A DNA stretch of 64,000 nucleotides from Leuconostoc suionicum (lineage in GTDB: Bacteria > Bacillota > Bacilli > Lactobacillales > Lactobacillaceae), in the NCBI RefSeq assembly GCF_001891125.1, contig NZ_CP015247.1:1777501-1841500 (forward strand), written 5' to 3'. Shown piece after piece: positions 56,870 to 64,000 of the stretch. The notes under the pieces were generated by a model. That model worked only from the letters and a program-made list of their open reading frames with translations. It was not told where the DNA came from and made no database searches. Within the stretch, counting starts at the first letter, position 1. Each line of letters begins with the position of its first letter. The position numbers were made by a program, and so were the translations under genes.

Positions 56870-57853
56870 ATGCAGTGGACTAGTACAAATTTTAGTGGGC
56901 AATCACAAAATAAAGATGGGAATATATTTAAAACAACAGACGGTGAAAAAAAGACCTTCACTATTCTATTGATTATCGGCTTTGCCAGTTTACTAGTTGC
57001 AACTTTTTTTGATAAAAATGTGACCTCGGCTGTCATGAATCAAAATTCGATATTTGGTAATATTTTCCAGAATTATGCTGATCAAGGCGCGGGTATCGTG
57101 TTGTTCGCTGCCTTCGAGATTATCGCTTGGACAATCTGGCGACGTATTCAAGGGGAAGCATTGAGATATATCATGACTGGTGGTGCATTGGTATTTGCAT
57201 TCAATCAAATGTTAGCAATATTACAGGACATGCTGAGTTACACGTACTCCATGCTCAATAATTTATCAAAAGGCATCCCCATGGGCGTAGCAAATAACAC
57301 CTCATCTGTCGCGAACTATCCGGAACCACTTCGTTGGAGTGCTGCACTTATTTTAACGATATTACTATCATTTGTATTTTTCAACTGGCTTAAAAATAAA
57401 GACGAGGCAGATATTAGTTATCTACTAAATGCTGCTTTAATTGGTATTGCCGTCGTCTTCATCGCACAAACAACAATTGGCGAGATGAAAACACTATGGG
57501 GTCGTTTCCGACCATACGAAATGACAACTGTTTCCGGCAAAGCAATGAGTGAATTTACACCTTGGTATCACTTAAATGGCGTTAATGGGCATAACTCTTT
57601 TCCTTCCGGTCACACAATGTCTGGTTGGTTATTCCTATACTTAACTTTCTTCGTTCCTCGCGGAAATATTAGTTTGCAAAAGAAAATGACAATCTTCGGT
57701 ATTGCGATGGGCATTCTGACTGGACTTAGTCGTGTACGTATCGGTGCACACTGGCTAAGTGATGTGACTGTTTCAAGTCTCATTGTTGGGTCAATTATCT
57801 TCTTAGCAAGTCGCCTACTGGCAGCACATTTTGTTGAATCAAAATTAAACTAG
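56870..57853 (+). CDS. PAP2 family membrane phosphatase
   Basis: About 327 residues with six TM helices. All three PAP2 motifs are present: KTLWGRFRPYE (KxxxxxxRP), FPSGHTMSGW (PSGH) and SRVRIGAHWLSDV (SRxxxxxHxxxD). Family members dephosphorylate phosphatidic acid, PGP or undecaprenyl pyrophosphate. Start at 56870 with SD GGGAGG; upstream in-frame codons look non-coding. Monocistronic. Confidence 0.92.
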   Translation: MQWTSTNFSGQSQNKDGNIFKTTDGEKKTFTILLIIGFASLLVATFFDKNVTSAVMNQNSIFGNIFQNYADQGAGIVLFAAFEIIAWTIWRRIQGEALRYIMTGGALVFAFNQMLAILQDMLSYTYSMLNNLSKGIPMGVANNTSSVANYPEPLRWSAALILTILLSFVFFNWLKNKDEADISYLLNAALIGIAVVFIAQTTIGEMKTLWGRFRPYEMTTVSGKAMSEFTPWYHLNGVNGHNSFPSGHTMSGWLFLYLTFFVPRGNISLQKKMTIFGIAMGILTGLSRVRIGAHWLSDVTVSSLIVGSIIFLASRLLAAHFVESKLN

Positions 57854-57867
57854 AAATAATTTAGCAT

Positions 57868-57897
57868 AAAAAAGCCTATGATATCATAGGCTTTTTT
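57868..57897. terminator. Bidirectional terminator, PAP2 gene/GNAT gene
   Basis: AAAAAAGCCTATGATATCATAGGC-type perfect stem with T runs, between convergent stops at 57853 and 57925. Confidence 0.9.
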
Positions 57898-57924
57898 GTT
57901 CAAACATGAAATACAATCGGGCCT

Positions 57925-58536
57925 TTAAACTTCCTGCTCAAATACCCATGTATCGTTTATTTGTCCAAATGAATTAAATGATTGCTTTGTTACCTTTTTA
58001 AAACCATTTTTTTGGTAAAAAATACTGTTAATTTCTGTATTAGTGATAAGACACAACTTTTTACCACCTTGCTGTAAGACCATTTTCATTACCTCTTGTA
58101 AAGTTTTTGATCCTATTTTTTGACCTTGATAATCTGGTGAAACAACCAAAGTATCCAAGTACCAGTAATTTTTAAATTTTTCAGGCATAATGGCGTCTGA
58201 CCTAGACAAATTATTCATAATGTTACTGGCTAACTTAGGTGAACATTTAAAAGGTAACTGCCAACCGCCAATTTTAATATAGGTTCCAAAACTAATATGA
58301 TGATGTTCAGGTTTTTTTAAAATAAAAGAGGCAACCAGTTCTTTACCATCAACACATACATAACAATCATTAGCATTGATGTTAGCTAGTGTATTTAAAT
58401 ACAGTAAAAAATGTAATGTTTTGTGTAATTTTTCTTTATTTGTAGAAACATTGAATAAAGGATAATTTTGAAAAGCATTATAAGTTAGTTCTGTAATTAA
58501 ATCTAAATCTTTTCGTGTTGCCCTTCTAATAATCAA
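57925..58536 (-). CDS. GNAT family N-acetyltransferase
   Basis: About 203 residues. IIRRATRKDLDLITELTYNAF at the N-terminus and the acetyl-CoA loop DTLVVSPDYQGQKIGSKTLQEVM (Q-x-x-G-x-G/S, about residues 128-150) define the fold. Substrate unknown. I use a TTG start at 58536 because GGAG lies 7 nt upstream; an alternative TTG at 58572 would add 12 Lys-rich residues. Confidence 0.82.
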   Translation of the reverse strand: MIIRRATRKDLDLITELTYNAFQNYPLFNVSTNKEKLHKTLHFLLYLNTLANINANDCYVCVDGKELVASFILKKPEHHHISFGTYIKIGGWQLPFKCSPKLASNIMNNLSRSDAIMPEKFKNYWYLDTLVVSPDYQGQKIGSKTLQEVMKMVLQQGGKKLCLITNTEINSIFYQKNGFKKVTKQSFNSFGQINDTWVFEQEV

Positions 58537-58647
58537 TTTTGTTCTCCAATATTTTTTATTTTTAATACCCAATAATCATACGTTATATTCATTCAATTAT
58601 CTCATAAAACCAACACTATGTCTATTTTAAAAGAACTAGAGAAATTA

Positions 58648-58676
58648 TTGACAGAACATTAGTTTAGCGCAATAAT
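58648..58676 (+). promoter_or_regulatory. Promoter of the flavin reductase gene
   Basis: -35 TTGACA (58648-58653), 17-bp spacer, -10 AATAAT (58671-58676). Confidence 0.7.
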
Positions 58677-58722
58677 GGCTGTTAAGAAAGCTGTGTGTCA
58701 TTACAACAAGGGAGTTCATGGT

Positions 58723-59280
58723 ATGAAGAACATTGGCATCATCATTGGCAGTAATCGACCTAATAGAATTTCATTTGACATTGCCACTTGGGTTCAAAAA
58801 AATTTAATTAGCAGTCAATTCCAAACAAATTTAATCGACCTAGCAAAAGTCAATCTTCCTTGGTTAGCGGAACCTGAAATTCCTGCTAAAGGTCATTACA
58901 CATTAGAAACGACTCAAAAATGGCGTGATTTGATCAATCAATATGATGGTTTTATTATTGTGTATCCTCAATATAATTGGGGTTATCCTGCTATTTTGAA
59001 AAATGCACTGGATTCATTGTATAGTGAATGGCAAGGAAAACCGATTAGTACTGTAGTCTTTGGCTCACACGGTGGATTTCAAGCAGATATTGCCTTATCG
59101 CTTGTTTTACAAGGACTGCATATGAACAAATTGCCGATTAATTTATCAATTAGCATCAATGACGATATGTTTAGCAATCATTCATTTATCAACATTGATG
59201 ATGCACTCGCAAAGTACCGACCTGATGTGCAACAATTAGGCGTATGCTTTGAGAATGTGCTAAATAACGAATTATTATAA
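58723..59280 (+). CDS. NADPH-dependent FMN reductase family protein
   Basis: A 185-residue flavodoxin-like protein: IGIIIGSNRPNRIS (FMN phosphate-binding loop), PQYNWGYPAILKNALDSLYSEWQGKP (family signature) and VVFGSHGG. Reduces flavins, quinones or azo compounds with NAD(P)H. ATG at 58723 with SD AAGGGAG. The bacteriocin-immunity-like gene follows 18 bp later, apparently in the same transcript. Confidence 0.88.
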   Translation: MKNIGIIIGSNRPNRISFDIATWVQKNLISSQFQTNLIDLAKVNLPWLAEPEIPAKGHYTLETTQKWRDLINQYDGFIIVYPQYNWGYPAILKNALDSLYSEWQGKPISTVVFGSHGGFQADIALSLVLQGLHMNKLPINLSISINDDMFSNHSFINIDDALAKYRPDVQQLGVCFENVLNNELL

Positions 59281-59298
59281 ATATTGGAGTGAAAATTA

Positions 59299-59607
59299 GT
59301 GATTATGCAAAAAAATAATCAAGTCGAAACTATGTTAGATCAAATGAGTGTGGCTTTTTCTGATTCAGAAGTAAAACAAGAACCAGTATTAAGAGAATTA
59401 ATTCTTAATCTTGCAAAAGAACTCAATAAAACACAAGACACCCGTTTAATGGCATCGAAGATAGTTAAGTCTCTTGTATCATATTATTGGGAAACGAAAA
59501 AACAATTACCTCAAGCAGCAATTACCTTACATAATCAAGTAAAAAAACAGGCTACTGTCTATGATGGCATTGCCACCTCTGCCGTAATGTTGCCTGTATG
59601 GTTTTAA
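59299..59607 (+). CDS. Bacteriocin immunity-like protein (EntA/PedB type)
   Basis: About 102 residues, predicted four-helix bundle. The Leu-rich helices (LRELILNLAKELNK) and the C-terminal Gly-Ile-Ala...LPVWF tail resemble the EntA_Immun family, small cytoplasmic proteins that protect against class IIa bacteriocins by binding the mannose-PTS receptor. No bacteriocin precursor (GG leader) or export gene is nearby, so it is an orphan. GTG at 59299 fits the SD (GGAGT, 8 nt) better than the ATG at 59305. Confidence 0.68.
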   Translation: MIMQKNNQVETMLDQMSVAFSDSEVKQEPVLRELILNLAKELNKTQDTRLMASKIVKSLVSYYWETKKQLPQAAITLHNQVKKQATVYDGIATSAVMLPVWF

Positions 59608-59633
59608 ATACTAAATAAAATCACAAAGAGTTT

Positions 59634-59691
59634 AAAAGCTCTTATATCAATATGAACTGTTTGAGCAGTTAATGTTGATATAAGAGCTTTT
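59634..59691 (+). terminator. Long hairpin terminator after the immunity-like gene
   Basis: AAAAGCTCTTATATCAA (59634-59650) pairs with 59675-59691, with an inner AACTG/CAGTT stem, and is followed by CGTTTTTTC. It isolates the sigma factor operon from upstream transcription. Confidence 0.8.
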
Positions 59692-59727
59692 ACGTTTTTT
59701 CACAAAAATAGACTAAATGAAACAAAT

Positions 59728-59752
59728 TGAAACATTTTTGTAACCATTTGTC
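59728..59752 (+). promoter_or_regulatory. ECF-type promoter of the sigma/anti-sigma operon
   Basis: TGAAAC (59728-59733), then 15 bp, then TGTC (59749-59752). Extracytoplasmic-function sigma factors of Bacillus (SigM, SigW, SigV) use TGAAAC-N16-CGTC. A second TGAAAC lies 10 bp upstream. The position 35 bp before the gene suggests autoregulation. Confidence 0.55.
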
Positions 59753-59786
59753 TTCTTGTTCGTTATATATATAACAGGAGAAAATA

Positions 59787-60278
59787 ATGGAGATTAATCA
59801 ATATGAAAACATAGTCCTTGATATCGCACAAGAAGTTGTTCGATTTTTAATAAAAAAAGGCGCTAGACGACAAGATGCGGAAGATATTGCTCAAGATGTA
59901 ATGGTTAAGCTAATTGAAGCAAATATTATTTTAGAAGAAGTCAAGTTGCGACCTTGGTTTTACAAAGTTGCCCTGTCAAAATTTTATGACAAGTATAGAC
60001 GAAATAAAAGATATGAAAGTATCTTATATGAACTTTACAATACCTCGGAAACAGCAAACACATTTCATACAAAATTAAACAATTCCAACCTACCTTACGA
60101 AGTGCTTAATCAACTTAGTCATTATCAATTACAGCTCATCTATTTAAAATACGATGAACAACGAACTATTAAATTCATAGCTAACGAACTGCATTTTAGC
60201 CAAGCTAAAATAAAAATAGATTTATTTAGAACGAGAACACATCTCAAAAAATTATTGGAGAAATATAAAAATGAATGA
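59787..60278 (+). CDS. ECF-like sigma-70 family RNA polymerase sigma factor
   Basis: A 163-residue protein with regions 2 and 4 only. Region 2 includes FLIKKGARRQDAEDIAQDVMVKLIEA (2.1-2.2, the DAEDIAQDVM core) and RPWFYKVALSKFYDKYRRNKR (2.3-2.4). Region 4 includes YLKYDEQRTIKFIANELHFSQAKIKIDLFRTRTHLKKLL (helix-turn-helix). Operon with an anti-sigma gene, 8-nt overlap. SD CAGGAGA. Confidence 0.88.
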   Translation: MEINQYENIVLDIAQEVVRFLIKKGARRQDAEDIAQDVMVKLIEANIILEEVKLRPWFYKVALSKFYDKYRRNKRYESILYELYNTSETANTFHTKLNNSNLPYEVLNQLSHYQLQLIYLKYDEQRTIKFIANELHFSQAKIKIDLFRTRTHLKKLLEKYKNE

Positions 60279-61278
60279 TAATCAAGCATTTGAAAAATTA
60301 ATCAAAAAAACCAAAAAAAGAAATACCCTTAAAGGTATACTTACTAGTGCGTTATCTACAATCATCGTGCTTCTTATCATTCTTGTCGGCGCAAATTTAT
60401 TTGTAGCCAATACTATGAATAAACAATTAGAATTACAAGATCAAAAACTAAATATCGAAAATATCGCCTTTTCACCAAATATATTCACAACTGGACAACA
60501 TACTACTTCCACCGCATGGGCAAAATCAACAACAACCGAAACTCGCATTAAAAATATTGATGGTTATCATATCTATTATTCTGAAAAAACTGTACAAATC
60601 GGTCTATCTGGAACACGAAATTTCTCTCACGATAGCATTGATGTTTATAATGCCAAACCCTCAATTATTGCTAAAAACACTAAAACACAAGAAAAAGAAC
60701 CTATATTTTTTAATCGTTCTGCTACATCAATATATAAAAATTCAAAAAAAATCACTTTATATACACCACCCACGCATGAAGCAAAAACATTGTCTACGAT
60801 GAAAAACACATTAGCAGAAGTAGCTTTAACCTTTGACAAACCTTATTCTTATAGTGAAATTAAAAAAATGATTCCAGATAATGTCATGATTAATTACTAT
60901 TGGTTGGGTTTTGGAAATAATAATACTTCAACAATAGAAAGGGTTGGCAATTATATTGGTTTGAATGCTAGCGATGATGGACAAGGTTCTTTGCAGGAAG
61001 GTAACACAAAAAACAATACTTACACTGGCTACAAGGGATTGAAACAAGCGTTGACTGACGCAATATCTTTACCGTTAGAGTCGCATATTTCTGACAAAAG
61101 CTATATATCATCAATTAAATCACAACTGTCTTCAAACTTAAGCACCGCAAAATTCAGTGGTGTTATTGTCACTGGTAAAACTGATAATCTGCAAAGTCTA
61201 GATGATTTGAATTTCGTTTTTGCAAGTAATGTCGGATTAACAACACCAATTGTTCCTTATGAAACACCATTAAAATAG
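60271..61278 (+). CDS. Membrane anti-sigma factor (YhdL-like, sigma factor regulator domains)
   Basis: A 335-residue protein: short cytoplasmic N-terminus rich in Lys (FEKLIKKTKKRNTLKG), one TM helix (about residues 22-46), and a 285-residue extracytoplasmic region. There is no zinc-binding HxxxCxxC motif, so it belongs to the Sigma_reg_N/C type like Bacillus YhdL (anti-SigM), not the ZAS type. The N-terminal tail should hold the sigma factor. Stimulus unknown; wall or membrane stress is the usual one. Confidence 0.78.
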   Translation: MNDNQAFEKLIKKTKKRNTLKGILTSALSTIIVLLIILVGANLFVANTMNKQLELQDQKLNIENIAFSPNIFTTGQHTTSTAWAKSTTTETRIKNIDGYHIYYSEKTVQIGLSGTRNFSHDSIDVYNAKPSIIAKNTKTQEKEPIFFNRSATSIYKNSKKITLYTPPTHEAKTLSTMKNTLAEVALTFDKPYSYSEIKKMIPDNVMINYYWLGFGNNNTSTIERVGNYIGLNASDDGQGSLQEGNTKNNTYTGYKGLKQALTDAISLPLESHISDKSYISSIKSQLSSNLSTAKFSGVIVTGKTDNLQSLDDLNFVFASNVGLTTPIVPYETPLK

Positions 61279-61382
61279 ATTATCTTAAATACTAAAAACC
61301 ATACAGAAATCAAAATTACTAAAACATTGAGTGTTTTTCTAATAATTGATTGTTTTGGTCACATATTAAACTGTTACAAAAT

Positions 61383-61414
61383 AAAAAACATCTTTCACAG
61401 AGAGGATGTTTTTT
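61383..61414. terminator. Bidirectional terminator, anti-sigma/acyl-CoA synthetase
   Basis: AAAAAACATC and GATGTTTTTT flank a 12-nt loop, overlapping the stop codon of the minus-strand gene. Confidence 0.85.
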
Positions 61415-62915
61415 ATGATTGTTGTAATAATTGTTTAACCAATTCAAAACGCTTTACTTTACCAGTAGGATTGCGTGGTACATCATGGACGAAGAATATT
61501 TTTGTTGGCCGCTCCGGTTTAGATAAATTTTGTGTAGCATAGTTTTCAATCTGATTTTTCAGTTTGATATGTGGGGTTTCTTTATCACGACTGATAATTG
61601 CTAAAGCCACTTCTTCTCCGTAAAGATCATGAGGTAACCCGACGGCAATAACCTCCTCGATAAATGGTAACACACTAATTATTGACTCAATGGCATAAGG
61701 TGAAACTTTTTCCCCACCACGATTAATCATTTCTTTAACCCGTCCAATAATATATAAATAGCCCTCCGTATCAAAACGACCGACATCACCTGTTAATAGC
61801 CACTTATCTGCAAATGCATGCGGAGCAGGATCTAAATAACTTGTTATCACGTGATCACCCTTTAAAGCAATCTCACCTGTCATTCCTGATTCGTTTGTTA
61901 ACTTTCCATCAACCATTAGTTGAACTTCGGTCGCTACGGGGATGCCAACAGAACCAATTTTAGGATGATTAAACGGATTCAATGTAATCAAGCTAGCCGC
62001 TTCAGTCATACCATACCCCTCAATTACTGGAATCCCAAACATCTGCTCAAAGGCATGCCAACGTTCTTCAGGTAATGAAAACGAGGCTGAACGGACATAG
62101 CGTAACTGCAGTTTATTTTTTTCTTTACCATATTCATTACGAGCTTGTTCATTTAACAACAGGATACTGATAATGGTTGGCACAAGAGAAATCCAAGTGA
62201 CATGATGCTCTGCTACTTGTGACCAAAACTTACTAGCACTAAATTTGTCTGTGATAACCAAATTACCACCAGAAACAAAAGTTGCTAAAGTTGAAATTAC
62301 CGTAGCATTAATATGAAATAACGGCATCACTACCATTGTGGTCTCTTGGGATGTTAATTTCTGACTCGTCACAATGTGTTGCGCTGATTTTAGTAATTGT
62401 TGGTGACTCAATGCTACTCGTTTTGGCTTGCCAGTTGTTCCTGATGTATTTAAAATTAAAGCAGTATCCAATTCAGTACCTGACATGACCATATTTTTTA
62501 TATGTTTATGATTGATAAATATTGACCATTTTTTGTTTACTATCGTAGTTTCACGCCAACAATTGGTAACGTTTGTTGTAGGACGGTTTACTAAAGTTAT
62601 GGCGCCAAAATATCCATACTCATTTACCTCTCTTTCTATTTCTATTAAAGCAGTCGAGGGAGCAACTAAATGGCCAATTGCACCTAATTCCCATAAAGCC
62701 TGATTAACCAGTGGATAATTAATATCATTGGGTAGGCTTATTGTTACCACTGCACCTGTTGTTATACCAATTGTCTTGAATTCATCTTTAATTTTATCAA
62801 TTCGATGTCTTGCTTGACTTCCCGTTAACCATTCTCGATTTTGCGCATCTTTTAAAATCGGCTGGTTGGCTTTTGCTATCCAATGTTCATTTAACTTATC
62901 GATTAATTTAGTCAA
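61413..62915 (-). CDS. AMP-dependent acyl-CoA synthetase/ligase
   Basis: A roughly 500-residue adenylating enzyme. P-loop-like LNTSGTTGKPKRVALSH (about 160-175), GYGMTEAAS, LTGDVGRFDTEGYLYIIGRVKEMINRGGEKVSPYAIE and the C-terminal catalytic Lys in NPTGKVKR are all present. The overall order resembles the oxalyl-CoA/fatty-acyl-CoA ligase branch (Pcs60, FadD), but substrate is unknown; there are no beta-oxidation genes here. A TTG start at 62915 fits SD GAAGGG; an ATG at 62942 is possible. Confidence 0.88.
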   Translation of the reverse strand: MTKLIDKLNEHWIAKANQPILKDAQNREWLTGSQARHRIDKIKDEFKTIGITTGAVVTISLPNDINYPLVNQALWELGAIGHLVAPSTALIEIEREVNEYGYFGAITLVNRPTTNVTNCWRETTIVNKKWSIFINHKHIKNMVMSGTELDTALILNTSGTTGKPKRVALSHQQLLKSAQHIVTSQKLTSQETTMVVMPLFHINATVISTLATFVSGGNLVITDKFSASKFWSQVAEHHVTWISLVPTIISILLLNEQARNEYGKEKNKLQLRYVRSASFSLPEERWHAFEQMFGIPVIEGYGMTEAASLITLNPFNHPKIGSVGIPVATEVQLMVDGKLTNESGMTGEIALKGDHVITSYLDPAPHAFADKWLLTGDVGRFDTEGYLYIIGRVKEMINRGGEKVSPYAIESIISVLPFIEEVIAVGLPHDLYGEEVALAIISRDKETPHIKLKNQIENYATQNLSKPERPTKIFFVHDVPRNPTGKVKRFELVKQLLQQS

Positions 62916-62962
62916 AATAACACACCCTTCTTTAATTTTCATACGTCCCTAACTTAATCAAA

Positions 62963-63001
62963 ATTATAACAATCTTGTATTATTTTAAGTTTAAAACTTA
63001 A
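62963..63001 (-). promoter_or_regulatory. Promoter of the acyl-CoA synthetase gene with palindromic operator
   Basis: Minus strand -10 TATAAT (62968-62963). A perfect 17-bp palindrome TTAAGTTTTAAACTTAA (63001-62985) covers the expected -35 position. A dimeric repressor such as TetR or MarR type is likely. Confidence 0.55.
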
Positions 63002-63107
63002 AAAAAAGCTTTCTATTACCCATACTATTCTGATTTATTAATAAAACGTGGGTTATTTTCTTGCTAGTAGTGTCGTTATTATACTTAATAAAATTAGCTA
63101 TACTCAT

Positions 63108-63146
63108 AAAAAAGCAAGCACAATTAAGTTACCCTTAATTGTGCTT
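63108..63146 (-). terminator. Terminator of the XRE regulator gene
   Basis: Minus strand AAGCACAATTAAG-GGTAA-CTTAATTGTGCTT stem followed by GCTTTTTTATG. Confidence 0.85.
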
Positions 63147-63201
63147 GGAACTATTTAATAAAATAGCTATGTATGAAGTCATTAATATTTGATTGGCAAA
63201 A

Positions 63202-63600
63202 TTATTTAAAAGCTTGAATAATGTCAGGAATTGTACCGCCAAGAATTGCTACTATTGGTATTGCTGCCCACCAATAAGCCGCTGCAAACTCCCAAAAATT
63301 CATATGCTCACTTCTTCTACGAATGTACTTGCCCTTACGTGGATCAAATACAAACTCATTGTGATCTATTCTATCGTCTATATTATCTTGTTTGGGTTCA
63401 ATTCCCAGTACAAGTGTATCTAGTGAGCAATCAAATATTTCAGCTAATTTAATTAAATTACTCATATCTGGTGTTGCGTCCCCTGACTCCCAACGAGAAA
63501 CAGCTTGACGTGAAATGTACAGCTTGCCAGCAATATCTTCTTGAGACATACTCAAGCCCGTGCGTAATTTTTTTAACTGTATCGGAAACTGTATCTCCAT
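63202..63600 (-). CDS. XRE family regulator with C-terminal membrane helix
   Basis: A 132-residue protein: HTH (residues about 7-61, LKKLRTGLSMSQEDIAGKLYISRQAVSRWESGDATPDMSNLIKLAEIFDCSLDTLVLG) and, after a charged linker, a C-terminal hydrophobic segment (NFWEFAAAYWWAAIPIVAILGG, about 101-122). Membrane-tethered XRE regulators are common in lactobacilli. Target unknown. SD AGGAG. Monocistronic. Confidence 0.88.
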   Translation of the reverse strand: MEIQFPIQLKKLRTGLSMSQEDIAGKLYISRQAVSRWESGDATPDMSNLIKLAEIFDCSLDTLVLGIEPKQDNIDDRIDHNEFVFDPRKGKYIRRRSEHMNFWEFAAAYWWAAIPIVAILGGTIPDIIQAFK

Positions 63601-63765
63601 GATTTATTCTCCTAAGTATATTTTATAACTTAATTATTCAACAAAATCGTGTGAAACGATAGCAATTAAATCAGTGAAAATAGCAATCTGCAACAGAAAA
63701 ATGCGCACATATAGATTGCGAAAGGTGGAATTTTTGCTTTAATATCAGCTTTAGCTATGTTGCGC

Positions 63766-64000
63766 TTATTTTTTCAGGAGTTTTGCCCAAAAACTTTTTG
63801 ATTTCTCTTTTTGTAGTTCTTTTTTTAAATTGTCGATTTCTGACACAAAATCAGACGTGTCTGAAACTTCGAGATACTGTTGTTCTTTTACATCAATCTT
63901 ATGTTGTAAATCAAGGGAGAGCGTTTGTTGCTGGTCGAGTAATTTATGAAGTTGTTTAATTTGTTCATCTTTTGTCTTGAGTTGTTCTGATAAAGTCTTG
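63766..64000 (-). CDS. C-terminal part of a DUF536-like protein (runs off the window)
   Basis: An open frame of 77 codons to the stop TAA at 63766-63768, continuing beyond 64000. It is a Gln/Lys/Leu-rich coiled coil (KDEQIKQLHKLLDQQQTLSL) ending in a Trp-containing basic tail (KSFWAKLLKK). This pattern is typical of DUF536/replication-associated proteins often found on lactobacillus plasmids and in some chromosomes. The start, N-terminal domain and context lie outside the window. Confidence 0.65.
   Translation of the reverse strand, partial: KTLSEQLKTKDEQIKQLHKLLDQQQTLSLDLQHKIDVKEQQYLEVSDTSDFVSEIDNLKKELQKEKSKSFWAKLLKK

Noticed and set aside
59634-59691. MITE-like inverted repeat
   Set aside because: Single copy in the window, no target-site duplication, and followed by a T run, so a terminator is the simpler reading.

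Overview
The window is a chromosomal stretch of a Leuconostoc-type lactic acid bacterium. The 16S rRNA gene at the left edge (minus strand) matches, as far as I can recall it, the Leuconostoc mesenteroides/pseudomesenteroides group. The low-GC base composition and the gene set (atp operon, uracil permease, gpmA, ezrA, hflX, mutY, HelD, LCP and LysM proteins, drug-efflux MFS pumps, no respiratory genes seen) agree. I saw no insertion sequence, CRISPR array, prophage or integrase.

Layout: 1-2155 16S rRNA with its RNase III processing stalk, tandem promoters P1/P2 and a purine-rich upstream tract. 2156-5686 a three-gene operon (aromatic-type aminotransferase, D-2-hydroxyacid dehydrogenase, orphan PTS IIC-like membrane protein) behind a leader encoding a Phe/Tyr-rich peptide. 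5704-14352 housekeeping genes (guanylate-kinase-like, APC permease, ezrA, rpsD with a structured leader, yueI, rarA, probable 6S RNA, usp), plus the scar of a deleted divergent sgrR-like/MFS gene pair. 14407-16118 lysine permease behind a lysine riboswitch. 16102-18475 a PAP2-like membrane protein and an LCP protein. 18485-24698 an amino-acid/peptide block: amidohydrolase, OppA-like binding protein, stand-alone glutamate-cysteine-ligase-family enzyme and APC permease, with two further leader-peptide attenuators. 24788-33853 trpS, hflX, three tRNAs, AI-2E family protein, cluster-less mutY, a 47-residue basic protein, MFS pump, proC and an Old Yellow Enzyme. 33914-39943 a LysM protein with a WalR-like site, and a phosphonate-type ABC transporter with a cytoplasmic 5'-nucleotidase behind four PhoP-box-like repeats. 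40106-46913 the complete F1Fo ATP synthase operon atpBEFHAGDC. 47133-55138 uraA, gpmA, csp, DUF4811-MFS pair, a short CoaA-like kinase and HelD. 55272-64000 MarR-CDF pair, PAP2 phosphatase, GNAT, flavin reductase, orphan bacteriocin-immunity-like gene, ECF sigma/anti-sigma pair, acyl-CoA synthetase, XRE regulator and the 3' end of a DUF536-like gene.

The most interesting signal is a set of three short translated leaders (5568-5624, 21487-21561, 23234-23302). Each has its own promoter and RBS, a run of hydrophobic or aromatic codons inside the first stem, and an intrinsic terminator before the structural gene. All three can be drawn as the same six-segment chain of mutually exclusive hairpins. 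Two are clearly paralogous in RNA shape but carry different codon runs (Leu/Ile versus Tyr/Leu/Phe/Ile). This looks like a small family of ribosome-mediated attenuators controlling aromatic transamination, peptide uptake/cleavage and gamma-glutamyl-peptide-type synthesis. Function and polarity are inferred from sequence only.
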